Shown here piece by piece: positions 1 through 5,000 of a stretch of 27,586 nucleotides of DNA (its first letter is position 1; every line of letters starts with the position of its first letter). The stretch comes from a virus. Where the stretch lies: the IMG/VR virus record IMGVR_UViG_3300030118_001248, positions 1 to 27,586 of that record; one strand, written 5' to 3'. The position numbers and the translations under genes were made by a program. The notes below the pieces were generated by a model. The model was not told the DNA's origin. It did not search any database and saw only the letters and a list, made by a program, of their open reading frames with translations.

Positions 1-35
1 GATGTATAGTTTTTACCTATGCTAAATTTATTCAT
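1..35 (-). CDS. Start of an unidentified gene, truncated by the window edge
   Basis: A minus-strand ATG at 35-33 opens a frame reading MNKFSIGKNYT and running off the left edge. It begins 29 nt after the stop of the M15 peptidase gene, in the same direction, so it is placed as the next gene of the leftward operon. There is no strong ribosome-binding site (only a weak GGGAA upstream), and 11 residues are too few to assign a family. In related phages a large terminase or virion gene could follow here, but nothing visible shows that. Confidence 0.3.
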   Translation of the reverse strand, partial: MNKFSIGKNYT

Positions 36-64
36 GGCTTAAAGTTCCCATAACCCATAACACA

Positions 65-412
65 TTAGTAAGACCATACTACAGGACTAGACTTCCTGGT
101 ATCGACATGCACAAAGCTCTTAGCGACACCTATCCCATTAAATCCCATAATCATAGCAGCCTTAATAATCTTATGGCGCTGTTGACCACTCGACACCTTA
201 ATGTCCGCAGCAATACCTTGAGCATGAGTACCTGGCTTAGCTTTCTTAGCTTCTATAGAATGCTTAGGAGACCTATAGCCGCTGGTGATTACAAAAGGAA
301 AACCACAGGCTTCCCTTAGCTCATCCAGCTTCATAACAAACTCTGGGTCTATTTCGTTCTGACCAGTCTCTTGACACTTAAAGTCATCTAACTTGAAGTA
401 CTTATATATCAC
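65..412 (-). CDS. M15-family zinc peptidase, probable endolysin
   Basis: Predicted peptidoglycan-cleaving zinc peptidase of the D-Ala-D-Ala carboxypeptidase / L-Ala-D-Glu endopeptidase type (M15), about 115 residues, likely acting in the periplasm at lysis. The M15 signature is complete: SGYRSP at residues 44-49, GTHAQGIAADI with zinc ligands His63 and Asp70, and FVHVDTR with His102. The frame stays open upstream to an ATG at 535, but that would overlap the preceding gene by 134 nt. I prefer the GTG at 412-410: it follows AAGGAGAG (430-423) at 10 nt, and the conserved domain starts at once (KYFKLDDFKC). An ATG at 463 is the alternative. No signal peptide is visible, so export would need a holin; a GTA-type holin gene lies at the other end of the window. 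Confidence 0.85.
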   Translation of the reverse strand: MIYKYFKLDDFKCQETGQNEIDPEFVMKLDELREACGFPFVITSGYRSPKHSIEAKKAKPGTHAQGIAADIKVSSGQQRHKIIKAAMIMGFNGIGVAKSFVHVDTRKSSPVVWSY

Positions 413-791
413 TTTCTGTGTACTCTCCTTCAATGGTATTGTCTTGGCTTGGGTCAGAGACATTAGTGGCAACTTGTCCAACACCTGAAATAGTAATTGA
501 TACAGATTGTCTACCACTAGCTGAATCCTTCTCAAAGTAACTCAAGGGCAGCATTCTATCCATAACAAGTTTCCATGCTGCTGCTTGGTTTTTATGGTCA
601 TCGTTAAGAGCAGCATTAAAGATACTTTCCAGAACCTTGTTAGATTTAGGTGAAGCAAGCATTCTAGCCTTATATTCGTTAATAATGCTAGCGTCTCCTT
701 TAGGCCGCCCAACTTTACCCCTGTTTCCAGCGGTTTTAGAGACTACATCAGTCTTCTTTGGTCTACCTCTTTTTCTTTTAGGTTGTTCCAT
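402..791 (-). CDS. AT-hook DNA-binding protein, possible small terminase subunit
   Basis: A 129-residue basic protein with two AT-hook-like cores near its N-terminus (KRGRPKK at about residues 7-13, and VGRPKGD at about 27-33). AT-hooks bind the minor groove of A/T-rich DNA. The middle (about residues 50-85) is predicted helical with an NAALNDDHKNQAAAWKLVMD stretch that recalls phage small terminase or DNA-maturase subunits, and the C-terminus is acidic. It is the first gene of the leftward operon, directly downstream of a strong sigma70-type promoter (848-876), and ends overlapping the peptidase GTG start. Packaging subunits often sit at such a position, so small terminase is the favoured reading, but no diagnostic motif proves it. 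A DNA-binding regulator of late transcription is the alternative. Confidence 0.55.
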   Translation of the reverse strand: MEQPKRKRGRPKKTDVVSKTAGNRGKVGRPKGDASIINEYKARMLASPKSNKVLESIFNAALNDDHKNQAAAWKLVMDRMLPLSYFEKDSASGRQSVSITISGVGQVATNVSDPSQDNTIEGEYTESDI

Positions 792-801
792 AAAGTATTT
801 A

Positions 802-830
802 CTCTCCAGCTTTGCTGGCGCTCCTTAGTA
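802..830 (-). promoter_or_regulatory. Leader hairpin and ribosome-binding site of the AT-hook gene
   Basis: On the minus strand CCAGC (818-814), AAA and GCTGG (810-806) form a 5-bp stem with a triloop. Its 3' arm overlaps the probable Shine-Dalgarno GGAG (807-804), which lies 12 nt before the ATG at 791. A second AAGGAG (826-821) lies just upstream of the hairpin, 29 nt from the start. The hairpin could mask the near site or bring the far one closer; both are inferences from base pairing. Confidence 0.45.
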
Positions 831-847
831 CCTAAGAATACTTTTTG

Positions 848-876
848 ATTATAGCACACTTTTGTCTAAAAGTCAA
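848..876 (-). promoter_or_regulatory. Strong sigma70-type promoter, leftward
   Basis: Reading leftward: -35 box TTGACT (876-871), a 17-nt spacer, and -10 box TATAAT (853-848) preceded by TGC, an extended -10. Five of six -35 bases and all six -10 bases match consensus with ideal spacing. Transcription would start near 840 and read the AT-hook and peptidase genes and whatever follows. A host-type promoter fits the absence of a phage RNA polymerase gene in the window. Confidence 0.8.
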
Positions 877-942
877 GCATTATTTTAGATTATCTGCAAA
901 TAATTGGTTCCTTTTAGTGGTCTTTTGGTAAATTTGAGTTTT

Positions 943-991
943 CTTTTGAATACAAAAGGTTAGTGAGTACTAACTATTGGTCAATTTGACC
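943..991. repeat. Three consecutive inverted repeats (operator-like)
   Basis: Three dyads with 6-bp perfect arms lie almost end to end: CTTTTG-4-CAAAAG (943-958), GTTAGT-4-ACTAAC (959-974) and GGTCAA-1-TTGACC (979-991). The arms differ in sequence, so these are not copies of one site. They lie 70-115 bp behind the leftward promoter in the divergent region, where regulators or replication initiators would bind. Confidence 0.6.
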
Positions 992-1061
992 TAATTTTGG
1001 CTTATTTTGTATGTCAGCGGGTACTATAATAATACAACAGAGCGTCAGCCCTCCCCCGCCC

Positions 1062-1324
1062 CTCAAGTTTACCCCAGGCCCTTGAGGTTGTCAAGTGAAA
1101 TTTACTCAAGACAACTTGAGAATAATTCATTTGCACTCTCAAGCATTCTATGGTAGGCCTTGGGGTTGTCGCGGTACCACAGTTTGCTTGAGAAGTCAAA
1201 AGAAAACTTGAGAAAAACTTGAGAAAAACTATTGACAAAGTGTTGAGAGTGTGAGTCGCTAAAGTACCCTTTGGAGTCTTTAGCATACTCAAGCAATCAT
1301 TGCAAGTGAAATATCCTCAAGTCA
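1062..1324. repeat. Cluster of ten CTTGAG/CTCAAG hexamers, possible origin or operator array
   Basis: The hexamer CTTGAG or its complement CTCAAG occurs at 1062, 1081, 1105, 1115, 1138, 1187, 1207, 1218, 1288 and 1316: ten copies in about 260 bp where roughly 0.1 would be expected by chance. Several share the longer form ACTTGAGAA, including an 11-bp tandem pair at about 1205-1225. A 22-bp unit starting CAAGTGAAAT and containing CTCAAG occurs at 1092-1113 and 1303-1324 with 3 mismatches. No credible gene occupies the stretch. Iteron-like clustering next to A-rich DNA and ahead of the early operon fits a replication origin or a binding array for an early regulator; which of these is unknown. 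Confidence 0.65.
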
Positions 1325-1351
1325 TCTTCAGAGAACATGAGAATCTTTCAC

Positions 1352-1379
1352 TGTACAGGTTTGCTTGTGTCTATATACT
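1352..1379 (+). promoter_or_regulatory. Candidate rightward early promoter
   Basis: TGTACA (1352-1357, 4 of 6 to the -35 consensus), a 16-nt spacer and TATACT (1374-1379, 5 of 6 to the -10 consensus). A start near 1386 would leave a leader of about 30 nt before the first early gene at 1416, with GGAG at 1402-1405. It lies just right of the hexamer cluster. It is weaker than the leftward promoter and is proposed mainly from position. Confidence 0.4.
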
Positions 1380-1415
1380 GGTGGACATCAAGACAACAAA
1401 CGGAGACAAAACAAA

Positions 1416-1583
1416 ATGAAACTAACCGAAAGAAAAAGAGTTGCCACCTTAGCCCCTGAATACGTCGCCAAGGTTAAAGAAGCCCAACAGATAGTAAAAC
1501 ATCCCTTCAAGGTGTGTCTTAACCCTAACGGGATGACAGACGCTGAAGCACGCCAGGTACTAAAAGAGTTCGCAGCACTTTAA
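1416..1583 (+). CDS. Small early protein, 55 residues, unknown function
   Basis: First gene of the rightward operon. An in-frame ATG exists at 1365, but the ATG at 1416 is preferred: GGAG (1402-1405) lies 10 nt before it and the candidate promoter -10 box overlaps the longer version. The product is basic at the N-terminus (KLTERKRVATL) and predicted helical, with MTDAEARQVLKEFAAL at the C-terminus; it has no membrane segment. I recognise no family. The position suggests a host-takeover or regulatory protein. Confidence 0.65.
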   Translation: MKLTERKRVATLAPEYVAKVKEAQQIVKHPFKVCLNPNGMTDAEARQVLKEFAAL

Positions 1584-1650
1584 GTAATGTTCTATTACTG
1601 CGCTTTGGAACACTCCAGAGCGCATTTGTGGAAACATTACCAAAACCAAA
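1584..1650 (+). promoter_or_regulatory. Structured leader element, copy 1
   Basis: The gap between the first two early genes contains a 10-bp stem (1599-1608 with 1615-1624, one G-U pair, loop AACACT). An outer 8-bp pairing, GTAATGTT (1584-1591) with AACATTAC (1633-1640), encloses it. A 25-nt A/C-rich segment at 1626-1650, starting TTGTGGAAACATT, is repeated exactly in the next gap at 1945-1969. No T-run follows the hairpin, so it is not a standard terminator. The competing local pairing GTAAT (1584-1588) with ATTAC (1594-1598) excludes the outer stem. Confidence 0.6.
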
Positions 1651-1665
1651 ACGAGGATAGAAAAA

Positions 1666-1902
1666 ATGCTAATTAGTGAACAAAAATTAGGCGCGCTCCT
1701 GGAAGTAATGACCAAAGAAGTGGGCGTCTGTTCTGTGGCGAAGGCGCGACGTGCGATAAAGAGCTGGGCAATTCAGCGCGGTAGAGTTACATTCGATACA
1801 CTAGGCCAACTAGAACATATCAGCGACGAGGATTTGCTTTGTCTGCGTAGATTCGTAAACATAGCCGTGACCGAGCGCGGTCTTCTGGATGACCAGGTAT
1901 AA
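1666..1902 (+). CDS. Small early protein, 78 residues, unknown function
   Basis: The ATG at 1666 follows GAGG (about 1653-1656) and the structured leader. The product is soluble and mixed-charge with a basic centre (KARRAIKSWAIQRGR, residues 25-39) and an acidic C-terminal half. Predicted helices could form a small DNA- or protein-binding domain, but no known motif is evident. Both flanking gaps carry the same leader element, so this gene and the next are probably controlled together. Takeover protein is an inference from position only. Confidence 0.7.
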   Translation: MLISEQKLGALLEVMTKEVGVCSVAKARRAIKSWAIQRGRVTFDTLGQLEHISDEDLLCLRRFVNIAVTERGLLDDQV

Positions 1903-1919
1903 GGGAGCAATGCTCTATC

Positions 1920-1969
1920 AGTACCCATTGCATTCAGTGGGTACTTGTGGAAACATTACCAAAACCAAA
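1920..1969 (+). promoter_or_regulatory. Structured leader element, copy 2
   Basis: A hairpin of 11 bp with one G-U pair (AGTACCCATTG 1920-1930, loop CATT, CAGTGGGTACT 1935-1945) is followed at once by the same 25-nt segment found at 1626-1650 (here 1945-1969). The hairpin arms differ in sequence from copy 1 but the architecture is the same: hairpin, conserved A/C-rich strand, ribosome-binding site (AAGGA 1971-1975), ATG. Upstream, GCAATGCTCTAT (1908-1919) resembles GTAATGTTCTAT of copy 1, so the two gaps look duplicated. Confidence 0.6.
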
Positions 1970-1984
1970 TAAGGAACTAAGACA

Positions 1985-2167
1985 ATGATTAGCAGAAAAG
2001 AGTCCTTTAAGCAAGACCAAAAACTGGGAGGGACATTGCACGCCATTGTGCGCTTTGTGCAACTTGAGTGGATAAGGCGTCGGGTTTGGTTGGAGCATAA
2101 GTCATGGAAACTTGTGCTGGTCTTGTGTGCATTAGAAATTGTGGAGGTTATCCAATGGCTAAGTTAA
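1985..2167 (+). CDS. Small basic early protein with hydrophobic C-terminus, 60 residues
   Basis: Follows leader copy 2 with AAGGA about 9 nt before the ATG. The N-terminal two thirds are basic (RRRVWLEHKSWK) and the C-terminus, KLVLVLCALEIVEVIQWLS, is strongly hydrophobic, suggesting one membrane or interfacial helix. The last 13 nt overlap the next gene, consistent with coupling. No family recognised. Confidence 0.6.
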   Translation: MISRKESFKQDQKLGGTLHAIVRFVQLEWIRRRVWLEHKSWKLVLVLCALEIVEVIQWLS

Positions 2168-2907
2168 AAGGCTCTAAACTCAAGCGGCAACCATTGCCCA
2201 AATTAACTGGCGTGGTTCTGTACGATGGCCCCAGCGCATTGGACAACAAGCCAATAGTGGTGGTTGCTACATTAAACAGCGCCAATGCCAAAACAGGCAA
2301 CATGGTGCAAACCTGGATTTTGCGTAGTGATATAAAGCCATTGCAAGCGCTCGACACTGGCGCAGATTATTCTATCTGTGGCAACTGTCCACACCGCAAG
2401 GGGACTTGTTACGTTAACGTGGGCCAAGCGCCAGCAGCAGTTTACCGAGCATACAAGGCTGGTAAATATCCAACTTTTGACCCTAACTTGCACACTGGTC
2501 TGTTTATGGGTCGCAAGGTTAGACTTGGTGCCTATGGTGACCCTGCTGCTGCACCATTCGAGGTTATGCAACAAGTAGCAGCTCTGTGCATTGGTCACAC
2601 TGGCTACACTCACCAAATAGCACACAAGGCCTTTGACAAGCGTTTTTTGTCATTGTGCATGGTTAGTGCAGACTCACCCAAACAAGCGGCCAAATATCAA
2701 TCTATGGGTGCCAAGACTTTCCGTGTTGCTATGGCAGGCGACAGTCTGGCCAATGGTGAGATTGAATGCCTAGCGGATAGCCAAGGCTTACAATGCCACG
2801 AATGCGGCTTGTGTGATGGACAGCGCCAGAATGTAGCCATAACCGTGCATGGTAGCGGTGCAAGTAAGTTTAAGACTTCAATGATTCCACTAAAAGAGGT
2901 CGCATAA
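2155..2907 (+). CDS. Cysteine-rich protein, 250 residues, unknown enzyme-like family
   Basis: The largest early gene. The ATG at 2155 is chosen because GGAGG (2143-2147) lies 7 nt before it; an upstream ATG at 2104 lacks a site. The product has nine cysteines, including C75-x2-C78-x6-C85 followed by YVNVGQAP, and C214-x2-C217-x2-C220, the pattern of a metal or iron-sulfur site. Further marks are RLGAYGDPAAAP (about 123-134), GYTHQ (about 150-154) and GAKTFRVAM (about 185-193). I recall similar unnamed proteins in phages and bacteria but cannot name the family. The GxYGDP and C-rich motifs vaguely recall radical-SAM-related TIM-barrel proteins, yet the canonical CxxxCxxC is absent, so this is only a guess. 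It ends in a 1-nt overlap (TAATG) with the next gene. Confidence 0.8.
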   Translation: MAKLKGSKLKRQPLPKLTGVVLYDGPSALDNKPIVVVATLNSANAKTGNMVQTWILRSDIKPLQALDTGADYSICGNCPHRKGTCYVNVGQAPAAVYRAYKAGKYPTFDPNLHTGLFMGRKVRLGAYGDPAAAPFEVMQQVAALCIGHTGYTHQIAHKAFDKRFLSLCMVSADSPKQAAKYQSMGAKTFRVAMAGDSLANGEIECLADSQGLQCHECGLCDGQRQNVAITVHGSGASKFKTSMIPLKEVA

Positions 2908-3038
2908 TGTACGCACTACTAATCAACAACAAGCTAAACGCAACAGGTACACGTGCGCAAATGCTTGCAAAAGTTAACTGGTACCGACAGAATACTAGCA
3001 GCAAGAACTGGCAAATTAAAAACTTAGGGAGCGTCTAA
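2907..3038 (+). CDS. Small early protein, 43 residues
   Basis: Starts inside the stop of the preceding gene (TAATG) and ends 2 nt before the next ATG. The product begins MYALLINNKLNATG and continues with a basic, Trp/Tyr-containing helix (VNWYRQNTSSKNW). AGAGG lies 9-10 nt upstream. No family recognised. It is called a gene because it fills the gap exactly and has coupled junctions on both sides. Confidence 0.55.
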   Translation: MYALLINNKLNATGTRAQMLAKVNWYRQNTSSKNWQIKNLGSV

Positions 3039-3040
3039 CA

Positions 3041-3271
3041 ATGGAAAAACAAAACTTACAACTAGCGCCGGAAGGTTTCGTGCTAGGCACAATAACGCTC
3101 CACGCTGGGACTGCTGATTGGGCTATTGAGCATAAGCCCGCATGGATACGTGAAACAGAAACAGGAGCTGATGCAATACTAATCCACAGAAATGGCGACT
3201 ATAGCGGCTTATATAAGCGCGTTAGGCACGGTGAATATACACTTATCAAGCAAGAGGATGAGCAACAATGA
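3041..3271 (+). CDS. Small early protein, 76 residues
   Basis: The ATG sits in the module GGGAG-TAACAATG, where TAA is the preceding stop. The product looks like a compact alpha/beta domain with an acidic, polar C-terminus (KQEDEQQ). The segment DAILIHRNGDYSGLYKRVRHGEYTLI suggests a beta-rich fold. No catalytic motif or named family is visible. It overlaps the next gene by 4 nt (ATGA). Confidence 0.65.
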   Translation: MEKQNLQLAPEGFVLGTITLHAGTADWAIEHKPAWIRETETGADAILIHRNGDYSGLYKRVRHGEYTLIKQEDEQQ

Positions 3272-3414
3272 TACGCAAGGACTATAAACCAAAACCCATG
3301 CAACCAATGCAACAAGAGCAACCCATTAAACGCTGGCACTTTGCAGGCTTGGCTTTTCTTGTGGTTCTCTTGGCGGTGGATTGGGAAGCAACATTGACTA
3401 TTTGGGGGTTTTAA
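3268..3414 (+). CDS. Small single-pass membrane protein, 48 residues
   Basis: A 4-nt ATGA overlap links it to the upstream gene. A hydrophilic N-terminus rich in Met, Gln and Lys (residues 1-23) is followed by one membrane helix, FAGLAFLVVLLAV (about 26-38), and a short tail ending WGF. It resembles small inner-membrane proteins of phage early operons, and the next gene also encodes a membrane protein. Function unknown; host membrane interference or superinfection exclusion are possible. Confidence 0.6.
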   Translation: MIRKDYKPKPMQPMQQEQPIKRWHFAGLAFLVVLLAVDWEATLTIWGF

Positions 3415-3416
3415 CA

Positions 3417-3596
3417 ATGAAAACTTTTGAAATAATTTTCCTGGCACTTTGGGCATTGCTTGGGTCAGGCTTTGGGCTTGCCATACTCGCGCTATACTTT
3501 GCTGGTGTTTCAATGCATGGAGTGTTCCCCTTTGTGGGTGTCTGTTCTGTGGTGGCTGGCGTGCTGGCAATGGCTGGCCTGGCGAGGGAGTGTTAA
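3417..3596 (+). CDS. Small two-pass membrane protein, 59 residues
   Basis: Starts in the GGGGG-TAACAATG module 2 nt after the previous stop. Two membrane helices are evident: IIFLALWALLGSGFGLAILAL (split here as residues 6-15 and 16-26) and FPFVGVCSVVAGVLAMAGLA (about 37-56), with a short charged end REC. Too short and too early-placed to be called the lysis holin. Paired with the preceding single-pass protein it may form a membrane complex (inference). Confidence 0.6.
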   Translation: MKTFEIIFLALWALLGSGFGLAILALYFAGVSMHGVFPFVGVCSVVAGVLAMAGLAREC

Positions 3597-3598
3597 CA

Positions 3599-3814
3599 AT
3601 GCTAATGCAAGCAATAACAGCACAAAAGCGGCACCAGGCTGCCCAAGCAACCACCATACAGCGCAAGATTGTAACGGAGGACGAGAAAGAGACTATATAC
3701 GCGCTAACGCGCCAAGGTTTAGCAGTGAAAGCCATAGCGGACAAGTTAGACTTGGGATATTCCACGGTTTACAATTACCGCAGGCACGAAGTTAGAAGGA
3801 TGAACAAACTATGA
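3599..3814 (+). CDS. Helix-turn-helix protein, 71 residues
   Basis: The ATG lies in GGGAG-TAACAATG, 2 nt after the previous stop. After a basic N-terminus (residues 1-24), the segment TEDEKETIYALTRQGLAVKA and following IADKLDLGYSTVYNYRRHE (about 26-63) form a homeodomain-like helix-turn-helix of the resolvase/transposase type, with LGYSTVYNYRR as recognition helix. No catalytic domain follows, so it is probably a transcription regulator or DNA-binding accessory factor, not a recombinase. It is a candidate binder of the inverted repeats or hexamers in the control region, though no link is proven. Ends in an ATGA overlap. Confidence 0.7.
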   Translation: MLMQAITAQKRHQAAQATTIQRKIVTEDEKETIYALTRQGLAVKAIADKLDLGYSTVYNYRRHEVRRMNKL

Positions 3815-4113
3815 AAACAATAGCAGACATCGCAAAATCTGCGAACCTGGAAGAAAAGACGCTAAGGAAGTATATAACCGGCTTTGTGCCTTTTTACTTC
3901 GACGTCTTTGACATTGGCGAAGGAATATATAGCACATTCTACACCGACGGCGACGGCGGGCTTATGCTCTTTGAGGGCTATTGCGAAACGTTCGAGGAAC
4001 AAGGGGTGTCTGTGCGTCTTATAGACTGCAATTATTGTGATATATCCTATAGCCAAATGGCGACAATAATGCAACAATTGGAAGAAGCTAATAACTTAGA
4101 GGATTTGGAATAA
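3811..4113 (+). CDS. Small acidic early protein with possible N-terminal HTH, 100 residues
   Basis: Starts in a 4-nt overlap with the HTH gene and ends in a TAATG overlap with the next. The first 22 residues (TIADIAKSANLEEKTLRKYI) read like a short helix-turn-helix. The rest is acidic and aromatic (FYFDVFDIGEGIYSTFYTDG), with a helical acidic end (MQQLEEANNLEDLE). No named family. An acidic anti-host or DNA-mimic role is conceivable but not shown. Confidence 0.65.
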   Translation: MKTIADIAKSANLEEKTLRKYITGFVPFYFDVFDIGEGIYSTFYTDGDGGLMLFEGYCETFEEQGVSVRLIDCNYCDISYSQMATIMQQLEEANNLEDLE

Positions 4114-4394
4114 TGGACTTATTTGATACACTAGCAACCACGCTTTATCCCGCAACAATTACGGAGCAAATCAGCGACATGAGCAACCACTACAACAGCG
4201 ACAGAGACGAACGAATCGCAGAGTCAGTTTTTGAGATAGTCGATAGTCTGTCCGAGGAAGCCATAAGGCGACTACTGGAAGAACATCTAATCGAAGAAGC
4301 ATTGAAAGACGAAGACTTTGCTTGGGAAGTACAATACCAAACAAGTACCTTTATCCACCAAGCAGAACGCAAAGCGGAGTTAGCCAATGCTTAA
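4113..4394 (+). CDS. Small acidic helical protein, 93 residues
   Basis: Coupled to the preceding gene by TAATG. The product is strongly acidic and helical: SVFEIVDSLSEEAIRRLLEE followed by HLIEEALKDEDFAWEV covers about residues 39-75. No membrane segment or metal motif. It overlaps the next gene by 8 nt. Function unknown. Confidence 0.65.
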   Translation: MDLFDTLATTLYPATITEQISDMSNHYNSDRDERIAESVFEIVDSLSEEAIRRLLEEHLIEEALKDEDFAWEVQYQTSTFIHQAERKAELANA

Positions 4395-4518
4395 CAACAA
4401 ATGCACAAACTGTGGAACCACAAGCAAACCACGGCACAGCATGGCCTATATTGGCGGTGAGCTAGTTTGTGTTAAATGCGCTATAAAACTATTGAAGTTT
4501 AGGGAGTTGAAAAAATGA
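4387..4518 (+). CDS. Zinc-ribbon-like small protein, 43 residues
   Basis: The product has two CxxC knuckles (KCTNCG near residues 5-10 and CVKC near 28-31), the minimal layout of a zinc ribbon, and a basic C-terminus (KLLKFRELKK). It overlaps its neighbours by 8 nt and 4 nt (ATGA). It could bind nucleic acid or RNA polymerase; no family assigned. The upstream frame supplies the start region without a clear ribosome-binding site, so coupling is likely. Confidence 0.6.
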   Translation: MLNNKCTNCGTTSKPRHSMAYIGGELVCVKCAIKLLKFRELKK

Positions 4519-5000
4519 ATATATTTTATATAGACGAATGCCCAGTTAAAGCGGCACAAATGCAGTGCAACAAGCACGCTGCGGGGAAGATGGTATTGGA
4601 GTCAGCCCAAATGCTATGCACTGCACACCATGAGTTTGGCAATCATGACGTGCCGTATAAAGTAGCGTACAGGACTCACCCCAGCACTGTCTGGGCGCGT
4701 AGTGGTGCCAAACAATACAGGTGGCTCTACAGGCATTTTAAGGCTCTCTCGGACGAATATACAGAACGCTATGGTAAGGTACACCTAACCTGGCAAAAGT
4801 GCGCACAGGCTCTCTCTGAGCCGCCTATGGGCATACCTGATATTGAGTGGACAGACCCACCACAATGTATGCCCGACGAATGCAAAAGAGCTACCAGTTT
4901 AGAGGGCTATCGTGTATACTATTTCCAGTATAAACCACAGGTCATTGATATGCGGTGGCCTGAACATAGACAACCATCAATGGAGTTATTAGCAGCATGA
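4515..5000 (+). CDS. Conserved phage protein of unknown function, 161 residues
   Basis: AGGGAGT (4500-4506) lies 8 nt before the ATG. The sequence matches a pattern I recall from hypothetical proteins of many tailed phages: an N-terminal MNIFYIDECPVKAAQ, then KMVLESAQMLCTAHH (about 25-39), HPSTVWAR (about 55-62), WLYRHF and YTERYGKVH (about 69-91), and PPQCMPDECK (about 115-124) followed by a YRVYYFQYK segment. The conserved His, Asp, Glu and Arg residues suggest an enzyme or nucleotide-binding role, but I cannot name the activity. It is the best conserved member of the small-gene operon. Confidence 0.75.
   Translation: MNIFYIDECPVKAAQMQCNKHAAGKMVLESAQMLCTAHHEFGNHDVPYKVAYRTHPSTVWARSGAKQYRWLYRHFKALSDEYTERYGKVHLTWQKCAQALSEPPMGIPDIEWTDPPQCMPDECKRATSLEGYRVYYFQYKPQVIDMRWPEHRQPSMELLAA

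Noticed and set aside
1001-1030. TATAAT at 1025-1030 as a rightward promoter
   Set aside because: The nearest -35-like box, TTGACC at 986-991, is 33 nt away and no other box lies at 16-18 nt.
1014-1292. Minus-strand open frames of 64-92 codons across the control region
   Set aside because: They run through the hexamer repeats, lack ribosome-binding sites, have low-complexity products, and two frames compete over the same stretch; non-coding regulation explains the DNA better.
1599-1624. Hairpin after the first early gene considered as a terminator
   Set aside because: No T-run follows, and the conserved 25-nt segment and the next ribosome-binding site come directly after; a leader element fits better.
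1719-3555. Near-identical 21-nt stretches coding VGVCSV at about 1720 and 3535
   Set aside because: Nineteen of 21 bases agree in the same frame, but the proteins differ otherwise and chance could give one such pair in a window of this size.
3199-3765. A 188-codon minus-strand open frame
   Set aside because: It lies opposite five coupled plus-strand small genes that have ribosome-binding sites and overlaps; the product has no recognisable domain.
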